Source of the DNA: Streptomyces sp. Mut1
Lineage (GTDB): Bacteria > Actinomycetota > Actinomycetes > Streptomycetales > Streptomycetaceae
Direction of reading: 5' to 3'
NCBI RefSeq assembly: GCF_030719295.1
Contig: NZ_CP120997.1
Location: 2,604,001-2,668,000, forward strand
Length of the DNA stretch: 64,000 bases
Shown: piece after piece, positions 34,051-42,782 of the stretch
Layout: each line of letters starts with the position of its first letter
Position numbering within the stretch: the stretch's first letter is position 1
The notes under the pieces: model-generated
The model's input: only the letters and a program-made list of their open reading frames with translations
What the model was told of the DNA's origin: nothing
Database searches by the model: none
Position numbers and translations under genes: made by a program

Positions 34051-37000
34051 GCGGGTCGACCCACCAGGCGCACTACGAGGTGCGCGACTCGCTCCTCGAT
34101 GCCCTGCGGCAGGACCTGCTCGGCCCGGTGGGTGGTGTGGACGAGGTGCTCACGGATGACGCGCCGATCACCATGTACCCGGTCGGCGTGCTCTTCCCGC
34201 GCTCACGTCCGAAATCCCCCGACGACCCGGCTCGGCCCGAGCCGACCGAGCTGGAGTCCGAGCGGGACGGCCTCGACGCGGTATCGCTCGGAGTCCGTCG
34301 GGATATCGAGGACGGCCCGGGCGATCTGGGTGTCTCGCTGGCGAACGTCCGGATGCCCTCGTCCATCGGCCTGACCTTCGCCGTGGACCCGACCGTTTCG
34401 GCCCGGCTCCGACTGACCGTGACCGCCGCCGTCTACCTCCCCGAGGACGCCGAAGGGAAGCCGGTGGACGCGAAGCGGAGCGAGGCGCGGAGCACGAAGG
34501 CCCAGCGCGAGCATTGGCGGCGCTCCGACCTGCGGATCGAACCCGTCGATGTGGATGTCACCCGCCCCGGACTGCTCGCCCCCTTCGTCCTTCACCCGGG
34601 TCTGCAACTACGAGTGCTGGTCCGCCCCCGGTCCACGTCGGACGGGACCGTGACCGTGACCGCCACGGTCGTCAACAGCCTCGAAGTGGGCCGATTCGAC
34701 CTACGCGACGCGCACTGCTTCTACCAGCCCGTACTCACCGTCACAGCGGGAGACGGCACCAGCCCGGTGTTCGTGGTTCGACCGGCCACGTCGGGCGCAG
34801 TCGACTCCGAGCAGGCACTCAGCAGGCTCGTGCATCGCCATGCGCCGAGCTTCGCCATCGGCCACGGGTGCGCCGCGTACTGGGATTGGGAGCCGCCGCC
34901 GGTGGGGTCCGTAGCGCTGGACCGCCCGACAGTCACCGCCCTGCGCACCGAGTTCGTCCCCTCCCACGAGGTGCTGTTGACCGACTCGAACCCCGGGATC
35001 GACGACAAGCCACTCACCATGTACCGGCTGGGGACCGACCCGGCCCACGAGGTCGTGTCCGCCCTGCGCACCCTGCTGGACGGGTACGAGCGGTGGATCG
35101 AGACCCAGAAGGACCAGGCCGATCTGCTGTGCGGGACCGAGGACGGCGAAGCCGCGGCTGCTCAGGTCCTGTTGTGCCGGCAGGCCCTGCGTCGGATGCG
35201 TGAGGGCGTGGATCTGCTGGACGACAGCGAGCGACCGGACATCATGCACGCGTTCCGGCTGGCGAACCTGGCGATGGCGGACCAACGGGCACGCACCGTG
35301 TGGATCAAGACAGGCCGGTCCGGCCGCCCTGACGAACATGCCGGGCGGTGGCGGCCCTTCCAGCTCTCCTTCATGCTCCTCTGCCTGGCCGGAATCGTCG
35401 ATCCCGATCACGACGACCGAAAGATCTCCGACCTGCTGTGGTTCCCCACAGGTGGTGGCAAGACAGAGGCGTACCTCGGCCTGATCGCCTTCACCACGTT
35501 CTTCCGGCGGCTGCGGGACGGGGTGGCCGGAGCGGGCGTCACCGTGCTCATGCGGTACACGCTCCGGCTGCTCACGCTGCAGCAGTTCGAGCGAGCCGCG
35601 GCACTGATCTGCGCCATGGACCTGCTCCGGGCCGCCGACCCGGCACGGCTGGGTCACGAGGAGATCTCCATCGGCATGTGGGTGGGCCGCTCGGCAACGC
35701 CCAACACCCTGGCGGCCGCCGACGCAAAACTGGCTGACCTCATGCGGAACGACGCCTTGCAGTTGCAGACGGAGAACCCGGTCCAACTGCGCACCTGTCC
35801 ATGGTGCGGAGAGCCGTTGCGTCCCCGTGACTACGCGGTCGACAAGGACGCGCAACGTATGACGGTGCACTGCCCGTCAGGAGCCTGCGACTTCGGCCGC
35901 GGGCTCCCGGTCCATCTCGTCGACGAGGCCGTCTATGCCCACCGTCCTACCTTGGTCATCGCAACGGTCGACAAGTTCGCCTCGATGCCTTGGCGGCCGG
36001 CGTCAGCAGCGCTCTTCAACCGGGACGTGGAGGGTGTTCGACCGCCCGAGCTCATCGTCCAGGACGAACTCCACCTCATCTCCGGCCCACTCGGCACCCT
36101 CACCGGCCTGTACGAGACGGCCGTGGACGCTCTGTCGAAACGCCCCAAGGTGATTGCCTCGACCGCGACCATCCGACGCGCCGACGAACAGGGCACCCGC
36201 CTGTTCGACCGCAAGGTGGCGCAGTTCCCGCCCGGCGGCCTGGACGCGCGAGACTCCTGGTTCGCCGTCGAGACGCCACGGGAGCGCAAGGCGGCACGAT
36301 GCTATGTCGGCCTGCTGACCTCCAGCACGAGTCAGGCCACCCTGCTGATCCGCGTATATGCGGCTCTGTTGCACCGGGCGCAGGCATATGACGCTCCGCC
36401 TGAGGTGAAGGACGCGTACTGGACCCTGGTCGGCTACTTCAACAGCCTGCGCCTGCTGTCGGCGGCGGAGCTCCAAGTACTCGACGACGTCCAGGAGCGG
36501 CTGGGTCACCTGGCGGCGAGGGACGGGGCCGATGTGCGCCGCGCGGACGCTCTCACAGAATTGAGCAGCCGCGCGAACGCCAGTGACATCTCTCGCAGGC
36601 TCAAGGACATTGAGCGCCGACTCCCCAGCCCCGACGCGCTGGACGTACTGCTCGCCACCAACATGATCTCCGTGGGTGTCGACGTCGATCGCCTCGGGCT
36701 GATGGCCGTGATGGGACAACCGCAGACCACGGCCGAGTACATCCAGGCGACGAGCCGAGTCGGACGCCAACACCCGGGCTTGGTCGCAGTCATGCTCAAC
36801 TCCACCAGGTCGAGGGACCGGTCGCACTACGAGGACTTCCAAGGCTTCCACTCCGCCCTGTACCGTGAGGTGGAATCCACGAGCGTCACGCCGTTCTCCG
36901 CGCGGGCCCGGGACCGAGGACTCCATGCTGTTGTGGTGGCCCTGGTCCGGCTGATGGTGCCCGCAGCACGGCCCAATGACGCGGCCGCGCGTGTGGAGGA

Positions 37001-37289
37001 CTTCCTCACCGACCTCCGTGAACAGGTCGGGGCGGCCTTGCTCGACCGAGTCTCGGCCGTCGAACCGGCTGAGGTCGAAGCCACCACCGCCGCCTTCGAG
37101 GCGTTCGTCGCATGGTGGCGGAGCGAGGCGTACGAGCGCCCGAACCTCGTGTACGAAGCGCCACGCGGGTCTCACGCCGCCGCTCTGTTGGCCAACTACG
37201 ACGACGAGTCGCCTGACGCGTCGCCGTGGAAGACCCTGTGGAGTCTGCGAGACGTGGACGCCTCGTCCACCTTCTTCGAGGAGCGCTGA
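34047..37289 (+). CDS. drmA: DrmA-like SF2 helicase (DISARM-related)
   Basis: A 1080-residue helicase resembling DrmA of the DISARM antiphage system. The N-terminal 450 residues are a specific beta-rich region. Then come Walker A LLWFPTGGGKTEAYLGL near residue 465, a zinc-ribbon-like CPWCGEPL with HCPSGACDF near 584-615, the DExH box IVQDELHLISGP near 668, ASTATIRRADEQ, and ATNMISVGVDVDRLGLM with IQATSRVGRQHPG near 870-905. The start overlaps the UvrD-like stop, and the DrmB-like gene follows two bases after the stop. DrmA normally acts with DrmB on incoming phage DNA. The symbol is by resemblance, not by search. Confidence 0.82.
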   Translation: MSGSTHQAHYEVRDSLLDALRQDLLGPVGGVDEVLTDDAPITMYPVGVLFPRSRPKSPDDPARPEPTELESERDGLDAVSLGVRRDIEDGPGDLGVSLANVRMPSSIGLTFAVDPTVSARLRLTVTAAVYLPEDAEGKPVDAKRSEARSTKAQREHWRRSDLRIEPVDVDVTRPGLLAPFVLHPGLQLRVLVRPRSTSDGTVTVTATVVNSLEVGRFDLRDAHCFYQPVLTVTAGDGTSPVFVVRPATSGAVDSEQALSRLVHRHAPSFAIGHGCAAYWDWEPPPVGSVALDRPTVTALRTEFVPSHEVLLTDSNPGIDDKPLTMYRLGTDPAHEVVSALRTLLDGYERWIETQKDQADLLCGTEDGEAAAAQVLLCRQALRRMREGVDLLDDSERPDIMHAFRLANLAMADQRARTVWIKTGRSGRPDEHAGRWRPFQLSFMLLCLAGIVDPDHDDRKISDLLWFPTGGGKTEAYLGLIAFTTFFRRLRDGVAGAGVTVLMRYTLRLLTLQQFERAAALICAMDLLRAADPARLGHEEISIGMWVGRSATPNTLAAADAKLADLMRNDALQLQTENPVQLRTCPWCGEPLRPRDYAVDKDAQRMTVHCPSGACDFGRGLPVHLVDEAVYAHRPTLVIATVDKFASMPWRPASAALFNRDVEGVRPPELIVQDELHLISGPLGTLTGLYETAVDALSKRPKVIASTATIRRADEQGTRLFDRKVAQFPPGGLDARDSWFAVETPRERKAARCYVGLLTSSTSQATLLIRVYAALLHRAQAYDAPPEVKDAYWTLVGYFNSLRLLSAAELQVLDDVQERLGHLAARDGADVRRADALTELSSRANASDISRRLKDIERRLPSPDALDVLLATNMISVGVDVDRLGLMAVMGQPQTTAEYIQATSRVGRQHPGLVAVMLNSTRSRDRSHYEDFQGFHSALYREVESTSVTPFSARARDRGLHAVVVALVRLMVPAARPNDAAARVEDFLTDLREQVGAALLDRVSAVEPAEVEATTAAFEAFVAWWRSEAYERPNLVYEAPRGSHAAALLANYDDESPDASPWKTLWSLRDVDASSTFFEER

Positions 37290-37291
37290 CC

Positions 37292-39148
37292 ATGGGACCC
37301 GTCCCGCCCCGCACCCGACGCCGCGGTCTCCCCTCGACGGCCGCACGTGCCGCCCGCAAGCTCGGGGAGATCCGTCGCGCCCAACTCATCACGACCTACG
37401 GTGTCGGTGCCATGATCGCGGTGGAGAACGAGTCCTTCCTCGTCCGTGGTATCGATTCGTGGGACATCTCCGAGGCACCCTTCATCTCTGAGCCCCGCTT
37501 GGCGTGGCAGTTGGGTGTCTCCGGGTTCCGGATGCCTCCGGCCCCCGATCCCGACTCGGCCCGGGACGGCGTACGAGCGGTGCGTTTCCCGGAGATGTAC
37601 TCATGCCCGCAGTGCCATCAATTGCAGCCATTTCGCAAATTCAATTCCTCCCGAGGGCGCGCCGAATGCTCGACGTGCCAGGAGAGCTTGGTCCCGTCCC
37701 GCTTCGTGATCGCGTGCACGCACGGCCATCTGGAGGACTTTCCCTACTGGAAGTGGGTCCATCGGGGCAACCGGACGGAATCCGGAAGTTGCGGAGGCCG
37801 ACTGACCCTCCATGCCAACGGCTCGACCGCGTCGCTGCGTGCCGTGCAGATCGGTTGCAGTTGCGGGGTGGAGAAGGTGTCCATGGAGGGGTCGTTCCGA
37901 CGCCAGGCCCTCCGGGAGCTCGGTATCCGGTGCGGTGGCCGTCGCCCGTGGCTCAGAGATGCTCCGGCCGAGGTCTGCCAGGAACCACCGCGCGCCCTCC
38001 AGCGTGGTTCCTCCTCCGTCTGGTTCCCTGTCATGTACTCGGCGCTGTCCATCCCGCCGTGGAGTCAGGGCATCGCCAAGCTCGTCGCGCCGCTCTATGA
38101 CGTCTTGAAGGACGAGGACACGGCTTCGATCAAGGCCTATGTGCGCATAAGAAAACTGCTGCTCCATCACCCCAAATACACGGACGAGGACGTGGTGGCG
38201 GAGGTGACCCGGAGGCGCACAGCCGAGAGCGCCGCTGTGGGGGAAGCCGATGACACAGAGGCTGCCAAGCGCGCCGGCGACTACCGACGAAGGCTCTACG
38301 AAGGCGAGTATCGAAGTCTGTCCAAGCCTCATCCCGAGGACGCCGAGGAGGAACAGGAATTCGTCTGCGAGCCCCCGATCGCTCCGACCGACGCCCTGCG
38401 CTCGTCGTTCGGACTCGCCCAGGTCATGCTCGTCAAGCGGTTGCGCGAAGTACGAGCGCTGCAGTCGTTTCGGCGTGTTGAGGAACCGAGCCAGGCGGAC
38501 TCCCAACTGCGCCAGGCAGCCATCTCACTGGCGCAGCCGACTTGGCTACCCGCGTTCGAGGTCAGTGGTGAAGGCGTGTTCCTTCGCCTCGACCAGGAGC
38601 GGCTTCAGACCTGGGAAAGGCAGCCGGAACAGGTCGCTCGCGCGACCCGGATCCGCCAGAACCACGAGAGGCTGCTGTCAGCACGTGCGGGCGACTCGGG
38701 CAATCCGGTTCCGCCTTCGCCCGCCACGCCTCGATTCCTCCTTCTGCACGCCTTGGCCCATGCCCTGATCAACGAATGGAGCCTGGACGGCGGCTATCCG
38801 GCCGCATCCCTGCGCGAGCGTCTCTACAGCGATGAGAACATGGCAGGCGTACTGATCTACACAGCGACCAGCGACTCCGCCGGAAGCCTTGGCGGGGTCG
38901 TTGCACAAGGTGAGCCGGACCGTCTGGCAGCTTCCCTCCGGGCCGCCCTGCACAGAGCGAGTTGGTGCTCGAACGACCCTCTGTGCATGGAGGCCGAGGC
39001 GAGCGGGGCGGACAGCCTGAACATGGCCGCTTGCCACGCCTGCCTGCTCCTTCCGGAGACGAGCTGCGAGAACAACAACATATTGCTCGACCGCGCTGCC
39101 CTGGTGGGAACACCCGACGGGCGGGTGCCGGGCTTCTTCGCTCTCTGA
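37292..39148 (+). CDS. drmB: DrmB-like DUF1998 protein (DISARM-related)
   Basis: A 618-residue protein with the build of DrmB. The N-terminal KLGEIRRAQLITTYGVGAM is followed by a zinc-binding region, CPQCHQ with CSTCQES and CTHGHLEDFPYWKW (residues 107-155). The C-terminal DUF1998 region has HALAHALINEWSLDGGYPA and a Cys-rich cluster, CSNDPLCME with ACHACLLLPETSCE, that may bind metal. It directly follows the DrmA-like gene, as in DISARM. The codons ATA AGA AAA near 38147 are rare here and hint at foreign origin. No DrmC, DrmD or drm methyltransferase gene follows; the next gene is on the other strand. Confidence 0.82.
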   Translation: MGPVPPRTRRRGLPSTAARAARKLGEIRRAQLITTYGVGAMIAVENESFLVRGIDSWDISEAPFISEPRLAWQLGVSGFRMPPAPDPDSARDGVRAVRFPEMYSCPQCHQLQPFRKFNSSRGRAECSTCQESLVPSRFVIACTHGHLEDFPYWKWVHRGNRTESGSCGGRLTLHANGSTASLRAVQIGCSCGVEKVSMEGSFRRQALRELGIRCGGRRPWLRDAPAEVCQEPPRALQRGSSSVWFPVMYSALSIPPWSQGIAKLVAPLYDVLKDEDTASIKAYVRIRKLLLHHPKYTDEDVVAEVTRRRTAESAAVGEADDTEAAKRAGDYRRRLYEGEYRSLSKPHPEDAEEEQEFVCEPPIAPTDALRSSFGLAQVMLVKRLREVRALQSFRRVEEPSQADSQLRQAAISLAQPTWLPAFEVSGEGVFLRLDQERLQTWERQPEQVARATRIRQNHERLLSARAGDSGNPVPPSPATPRFLLLHALAHALINEWSLDGGYPAASLRERLYSDENMAGVLIYTATSDSAGSLGGVVAQGEPDRLAASLRAALHRASWCSNDPLCMEAEASGADSLNMAACHACLLLPETSCENNNILLDRAALVGTPDGRVPGFFAL

Positions 39149-39178
39149 CCTTCAGCTCTTCGCCGCAGCCGGCCCGGT

Positions 39179-39934
39179 TCAGACGGTCACCGGCAGGCCG
39201 CGGCTCCACAGCTCTTCGGCGTGTTCTGTGAACCGGTCGAACATCCCGGCATCCCCCTGACGCCGGAGGTGCAGCAACGGTGAATCATGTCCGACAAGCC
39301 GCGCCAGGTGTGGAGTGACCAGCGCCTGCTCATCAAAACGGAACACGGACAGGGACACGTGGTTGACAGCGTCCTCGTGGCTGCTGAATCGGGCCTCGAC
39401 GCGGCTGGAGGCGCCCAGACGCCCCAGGTGTTCAAGGGTGATCCTGACGCGCGTGGAAACACTCAGAGCGACGTCTTCGACCGTCTCGCGCTGCCGGGTG
39501 ACCTCACCGTCGGGATCCCCCAGCAGGAACCGGACGCGGCAACCCGCATCGATCTTCTTGCGAAGGGTCTCGACGAAGGCCGGCTGCTCCAGCCAGAGGA
39601 AGTAGTTCGTGTACCCGGCCAGGAAGATCTGCTCCGTGGCCCCGTCGACCAAATCGCCCCACACCGTCGAGGGACACGCGGACCGGTAGGGATAGGCCTG
39701 AACGAGCTCTCGGTCGTGGCCCGACTTCACCCGGTCCTGCACAGCCTTCGGCCAGATCATCTGTTCATCCACCTTCAGCGCCTGACAGGCGTCAGCACGA
39801 TTTCTTGCGTGGGGTACAAGCTCGGCGTCGGCCAGCCACCGCTCCACGGTCTTGGGTGCGACACCAATGCGGGCCGCAAGCCTGCGCGGCGACAACCGAG
39901 CATCTGACATAGCCGATCGTAGAGCGACATTCAA
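39179..39934 (-). CDS. XRE-family regulator with DUF5919 domain
   Basis: A 251-residue protein. Residues 10-60 form a helix-turn-helix (RRLAARIGVAPKTVERWLAD). The rest is the DUF5919 domain with AYPYRSACP, IFLAGYTNYFLWLEQPAF, GCRVRFLLGDPDGEVTRQRE and a C-terminal SPLLHLRRQGDAGMFDRF, a fold related to phospholipase D. The TTG start at 39934 has GGGGG five bases upstream and keeps the N-terminal helix that relatives have; an ATG at 39910 is the alternative. It is convergent to the drmB-like gene and divergent from a small two-gene operon. It is a common Streptomyces regulator and probably not part of the defence system. Confidence 0.8.
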   Translation of the reverse strand: MNVALRSAMSDARLSPRRLAARIGVAPKTVERWLADAELVPHARNRADACQALKVDEQMIWPKAVQDRVKSGHDRELVQAYPYRSACPSTVWGDLVDGATEQIFLAGYTNYFLWLEQPAFVETLRKKIDAGCRVRFLLGDPDGEVTRQRETVEDVALSVSTRVRITLEHLGRLGASSRVEARFSSHEDAVNHVSLSVFRFDEQALVTPHLARLVGHDSPLLHLRRQGDAGMFDRFTEHAEELWSRGLPVTV

Positions 39935-40042
39935 GACTTCCCCCTGCGACGTTTGGGCCTTCTTGGACCATAGCGGCAGCCCATCCAACTGTCGCTGCGG
40001 TCAGCGAAGATACGTCCCACAGGGGTGGTCATCCTTGCCGCC

Positions 40043-40246
40043 ATGAAGAGCCCGCGAGCCACAATCGTCCAGCCCATCGACCTTCCCATCCCTCCCGCAC
40101 CGCCCAAGCCATCTGACAACTGCCCCGTCTGCTTCGACTTGGCCGAACAACGACGGGCAGCCAGACGTGCGGGCGACTACTCGCGCGCTACCGATGCCTC
40201 CGTACGAATCGGCCGGCATCCTCACACCGCCGGGGATTCACAGTGA
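40043..40246 (+). CDS. Small hypothetical protein with CPVC motif
   Basis: A 67-residue protein with a Pro-rich N-terminal half and the pair CPVC followed by an Arg/Ala-rich helix (DLAEQRRAARRAGDYSRA). Its stop overlaps the next gene by GTGA. It is divergent from the DUF5919 regulator, a pairing I associate with Streptomyces small-gene clusters. The function is unknown. A single Cys pair could bind metal as a dimer. Confidence 0.6.
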   Translation: MKSPRATIVQPIDLPIPPAPPKPSDNCPVCFDLAEQRRAARRAGDYSRATDASVRIGRHPHTAGDSQ

Positions 40247-40602
40247 CTGACGTCAGCCTCGCTCAGTGGCGCGAGAGCTGTGCGGCTGCCCTGAATGCAA
40301 GCAACGAACTGCGGGCAGCACTTGCAAGGCTGGGCCTCCCGGAGCGCAGCTATCGCAGCATCCGACCGGCCACGACCTCGACCGGCAGACCGTATGTCTA
40401 CCTCGGGATCCTGAACGCGGAAGCCGTCGAGGCAATCACCGCGGCGCTGCTGCCCGAACTTGCCCGGCCAAGGCTCGCCAGGGGCCAGGACCTTGATGCG
40501 GCCGTGGAACCAACCCCGCGGCCGGCACCCCCCGATAGCGCAACACGGTCCCGACTCGCCGACGCCGAAACGGGCGACTGTCAGGGGCAGGCGGAGCGGT
40601 AG
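40243..40602 (+). CDS. Small hypothetical protein coupled to the CPVC protein
   Basis: A 119-residue protein with helical N-terminal half (LAQWRESCAAALNASNELRA), a central beta-like part (GRPYVYLGILNAEAVEAI) and a Pro/Ala-rich tail that is probably disordered. The GTG start overlaps the stop of the preceding gene. No family is recognised. The two genes form a small operon that faces away from the DUF5919 regulator and may be its target. Confidence 0.6.
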   Translation: MTDVSLAQWRESCAAALNASNELRAALARLGLPERSYRSIRPATTSTGRPYVYLGILNAEAVEAITAALLPELARPRLARGQDLDAAVEPTPRPAPPDSATRSRLADAETGDCQGQAER

Positions 40603-40927
40603 GTCGCTGAGCGGTGGCTACACGCCATGCGTCGCGCGACCTCGCCCGGGACGAGCGAGGGAGCCGAGCCAATCCCCGGTCGTTCTCTCCCTCCAGGCCT
40701 GCGCGCCCCCCTTCTGGGGCGTGCGCACCCCCCCTTCCGCCTCACCGCCCGTCGCGCTACGACAACGGAGTCCCGTAGTGCTCGTGGCGGCGGCTCGGCC
40801 CCGATCCGCCTGGCGGTCCGCTCGATGCGGCGGGAGCGCCGCTGCGTTCGGTGGCCGGAAGTCGCTATCCGGCCTCGCGTCGGGTGTGATCTCGGTTACC
40901 TTCGGTGGGACTGAATGGAGAGCCGTG
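40603..40927. other. 325-base intergenic region upstream of the DUF6879 operon
   Basis: I see no gene here. Near the right end, GGTGTGATCTCGGTTACCTTC carries a TTACCT -10-like box about 30 bases before the 40928 start. The middle has GC-rich inverted segments around 40698-40730 (CCCCCCTTCTGGGG) that may terminate the upstream operon. Confidence 0.4.
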
Positions 40928-41197
40928 ATGACTCGGGGCTGGGAAGCCGATCCTTCTTCGCCGCTGGTGCGCCGTTTGGGTAAATCCCCCGCCGAACTCG
41001 GGACCACGGGTGGTGAGCAGGGATGCCCGGACATCTGGGAACTGGAGAACGGGGACATCGCCGTCGTTGGCCGCGACCTCACCGATTCGTACCTGCCCAG
41101 CCTTCCCCCAGGGCTCGTTGTCGCCCCGGACGAACGGATCGTCGTCATCCCCCGCAGGACGGCTGCCGCGGCGAAGGAGGACCTTCCCGATGCCTAG
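40928..41197 (+). CDS. Small hypothetical protein upstream of DUF6879
   Basis: An 89-residue protein containing CPDIWELENGDIAVVGRDLT and a C-terminal PDERIVVIPRRTAAAAKEDL. Proteins of this kind are found directly upstream of DUF6879 genes in Streptomyces, often near XRE regulators. The ATG at 40928 has GGAGAG upstream; a GTG three bases earlier is possible. It overlaps the next gene by eight bases. The function is unknown. Confidence 0.7.
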   Translation: MTRGWEADPSSPLVRRLGKSPAELGTTGGEQGCPDIWELENGDIAVVGRDLTDSYLPSLPPGLVVAPDERIVVIPRRTAAAAKEDLPDA

Positions 41198-41807
41198 CCT
41201 GCGGGCCGAAGGCCCAGGTGAGCGCCTCGCACTTGACGACTACTCCGCGGACTTCAGCCGGCACTTCTGGCGTTCCGGCTCCGATGGGTTCTGGAAGCTC
41301 GAACGTCAGCAGAGCTTCCAGGAGCCCGGGGTGGAGAGCTGGGAGGCCTTCCGGAAGGGGCATTGGGACGAGTCCCTGGCGCTGATCGAGGGACAGCGGG
41401 GCCACTATGAGGAGTACTTCCAGCGAATCGCCGGAAGCGGATTCGCCCTCCACCGCGTCCGCTGTGTGGAGGAGCCCATCTCTCCGTATCTCCAGTGGGA
41501 ACTGCACCTGCTGCATCTGAAGGCCCAGTGCGGGGAGGACACGAGGGTTCTCCCCGGGGGCGACATCCCGCAGTACGAATCGCAGCGCCCGCTGCCGGAG
41601 ATCGTCGTCCTCGGCTCCTTGGTGATGTACGAGGTGCTCTACGACGATGCCGGAAGGCTCGCCGGCGGCATCCGCTTCGACGATCCGCGTGACATTTCCC
41701 GGTGCCGGCAGGCGATCCAGAAGATGCACCAGTCCGGCGAGCCGTTGGACAGCTTCTTCAGCCGCCAGGTCGCCCGGATGCCTCCACCGACCGTGACCGA
41801 GGAGTAG
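41190..41807 (+). CDS. DUF6879 family protein
   Basis: A 205-residue cytosolic protein of the DUF6879 family, recognised from FWRSGSDGFWKLERQQSFQE, WEAFRKGHWDESL, RVRCVEEPISPYLQWEL and VMYEVLYDDAGRLAGG. It has a strong ribosome binding site, GAAGGAGG, inside the preceding gene, so the two are coupled. Family members sit beside HTH/DUF397-type regulators, but their biochemical role is not known to me. Confidence 0.8.
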   Translation: MPSLRAEGPGERLALDDYSADFSRHFWRSGSDGFWKLERQQSFQEPGVESWEAFRKGHWDESLALIEGQRGHYEEYFQRIAGSGFALHRVRCVEEPISPYLQWELHLLHLKAQCGEDTRVLPGGDIPQYESQRPLPEIVVLGSLVMYEVLYDDAGRLAGGIRFDDPRDISRCRQAIQKMHQSGEPLDSFFSRQVARMPPPTVTEE

Positions 41808-41908
41808 CTCCAACCGGTCCCGCCCGGAACTCGGCAGCGAGTCCCGGAATGGGCACGACAACAACTTCTGGCCAGTACCGGTCGCACCACAAGGCACAAG
41901 GGCTGCGT

Positions 41909-42760
41909 ATGCGCGTCATCCTGATTTCATACTCCGCTCAGGGCTTCGCTCTCCTGCACAGCGTGTGCGAGCGGGCCGGGCACACTCCCGTCGCTTACCT
42001 GCACGCGCGATCACTGCGGCCGGGCGAACCCACGCGACGCGGTGCGGGCGATGTCGTGGGCGAGATCGTCGATGCGTTGCCGAACGGGATGGACCTGCTG
42101 ATTCCGGGCCGGAAAAGTGCGTTGCCGCACATCGTCGCGGGGTACCAGGCCGATCTCATCGTCTGCTACGGATTCCCCTGGAAGCTGCCGCCGGCAGTCC
42201 TTCGAGCGACGAACCTGGGGGCCATCAACGTACATACGTCGATGCTGCCGAAATACCGAGGGCCCATCCCGGTCAATTGGGCGATCAGGAACGGCGACAA
42301 GGAAATCGGCGTCAGCATCCACTGGATGGAGAGCGAATTCGACTCCGGTGGGGTCCTGGCGCAAGAGGCAGGGATCACGCTGGGCGACGATGTCGTCCCC
42401 CAGCCGCTGTGGGAAGAGGTCGACCGCCGCATCGAGCGCCTCCTGCCCCGCGCGCTCTCGCTGGCCGTGGCCGGTTCGCCCGGTTCACCGCAGGGGGAAG
42501 GGTCCGCGACCTACGCGGGCTGGATGGAACCCGAGTTCTCGCAGATCGACTGGAGCACCGCCAGGGAAGTGATCCACAACCAGGTACGCGCCATCAGGTT
42601 CGGCAGCTCAGGGAAATCCGGCCCCCTTGCCACCGTGGCCGGCCGTCGTCTGCGGGTTCTGCGCACGTCGTTGCAGCCGGCAGACGGAATCAAGGTGATG
42701 TGCGGGAATGGCCCCGTGTGGATCACGGAGTCCGCACCGGTGACGGACTCCGAGTCCTGA
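41909..42760 (+). CDS. Methionyl-tRNA formyltransferase-like protein
   Basis: A 283-residue formyltransferase-fold protein that should transfer a formyl group from 10-formyl-tetrahydrofolate to an amine. The catalytic Asn-His-Asp set is visible: INVHTSMLPKYRGPIPVNW (Asn, His) and EFDSGGVL (Asp). A C-terminal region after residue 205 resembles the formyltransferase C domain. It lies outside a def-fmt context and is a little shorter than Fmt (about 310), so it is likely a paralogue acting on a sugar-nucleotide, an amino compound or a tRNA in secondary metabolism. It stands alone, convergent with the STAND gene. Confidence 0.8.
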   Translation: MRVILISYSAQGFALLHSVCERAGHTPVAYLHARSLRPGEPTRRGAGDVVGEIVDALPNGMDLLIPGRKSALPHIVAGYQADLIVCYGFPWKLPPAVLRATNLGAINVHTSMLPKYRGPIPVNWAIRNGDKEIGVSIHWMESEFDSGGVLAQEAGITLGDDVVPQPLWEEVDRRIERLLPRALSLAVAGSPGSPQGEGSATYAGWMEPEFSQIDWSTAREVIHNQVRAIRFGSSGKSGPLATVAGRRLRVLRTSLQPADGIKVMCGNGPVWITESAPVTDSES

Positions 42761-42782
42761 ACGTGCAGCGATCCGCAGCACG

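Noticed and set aside
39179-39934. The DUF5919 protein as DrmC of a DISARM system
   Set aside because: DrmC is a phospholipase-D protein, and DUF5919 is distantly PLD-like, but this gene is on the opposite strand, has an HTH and belongs to a common Streptomyces regulator family.
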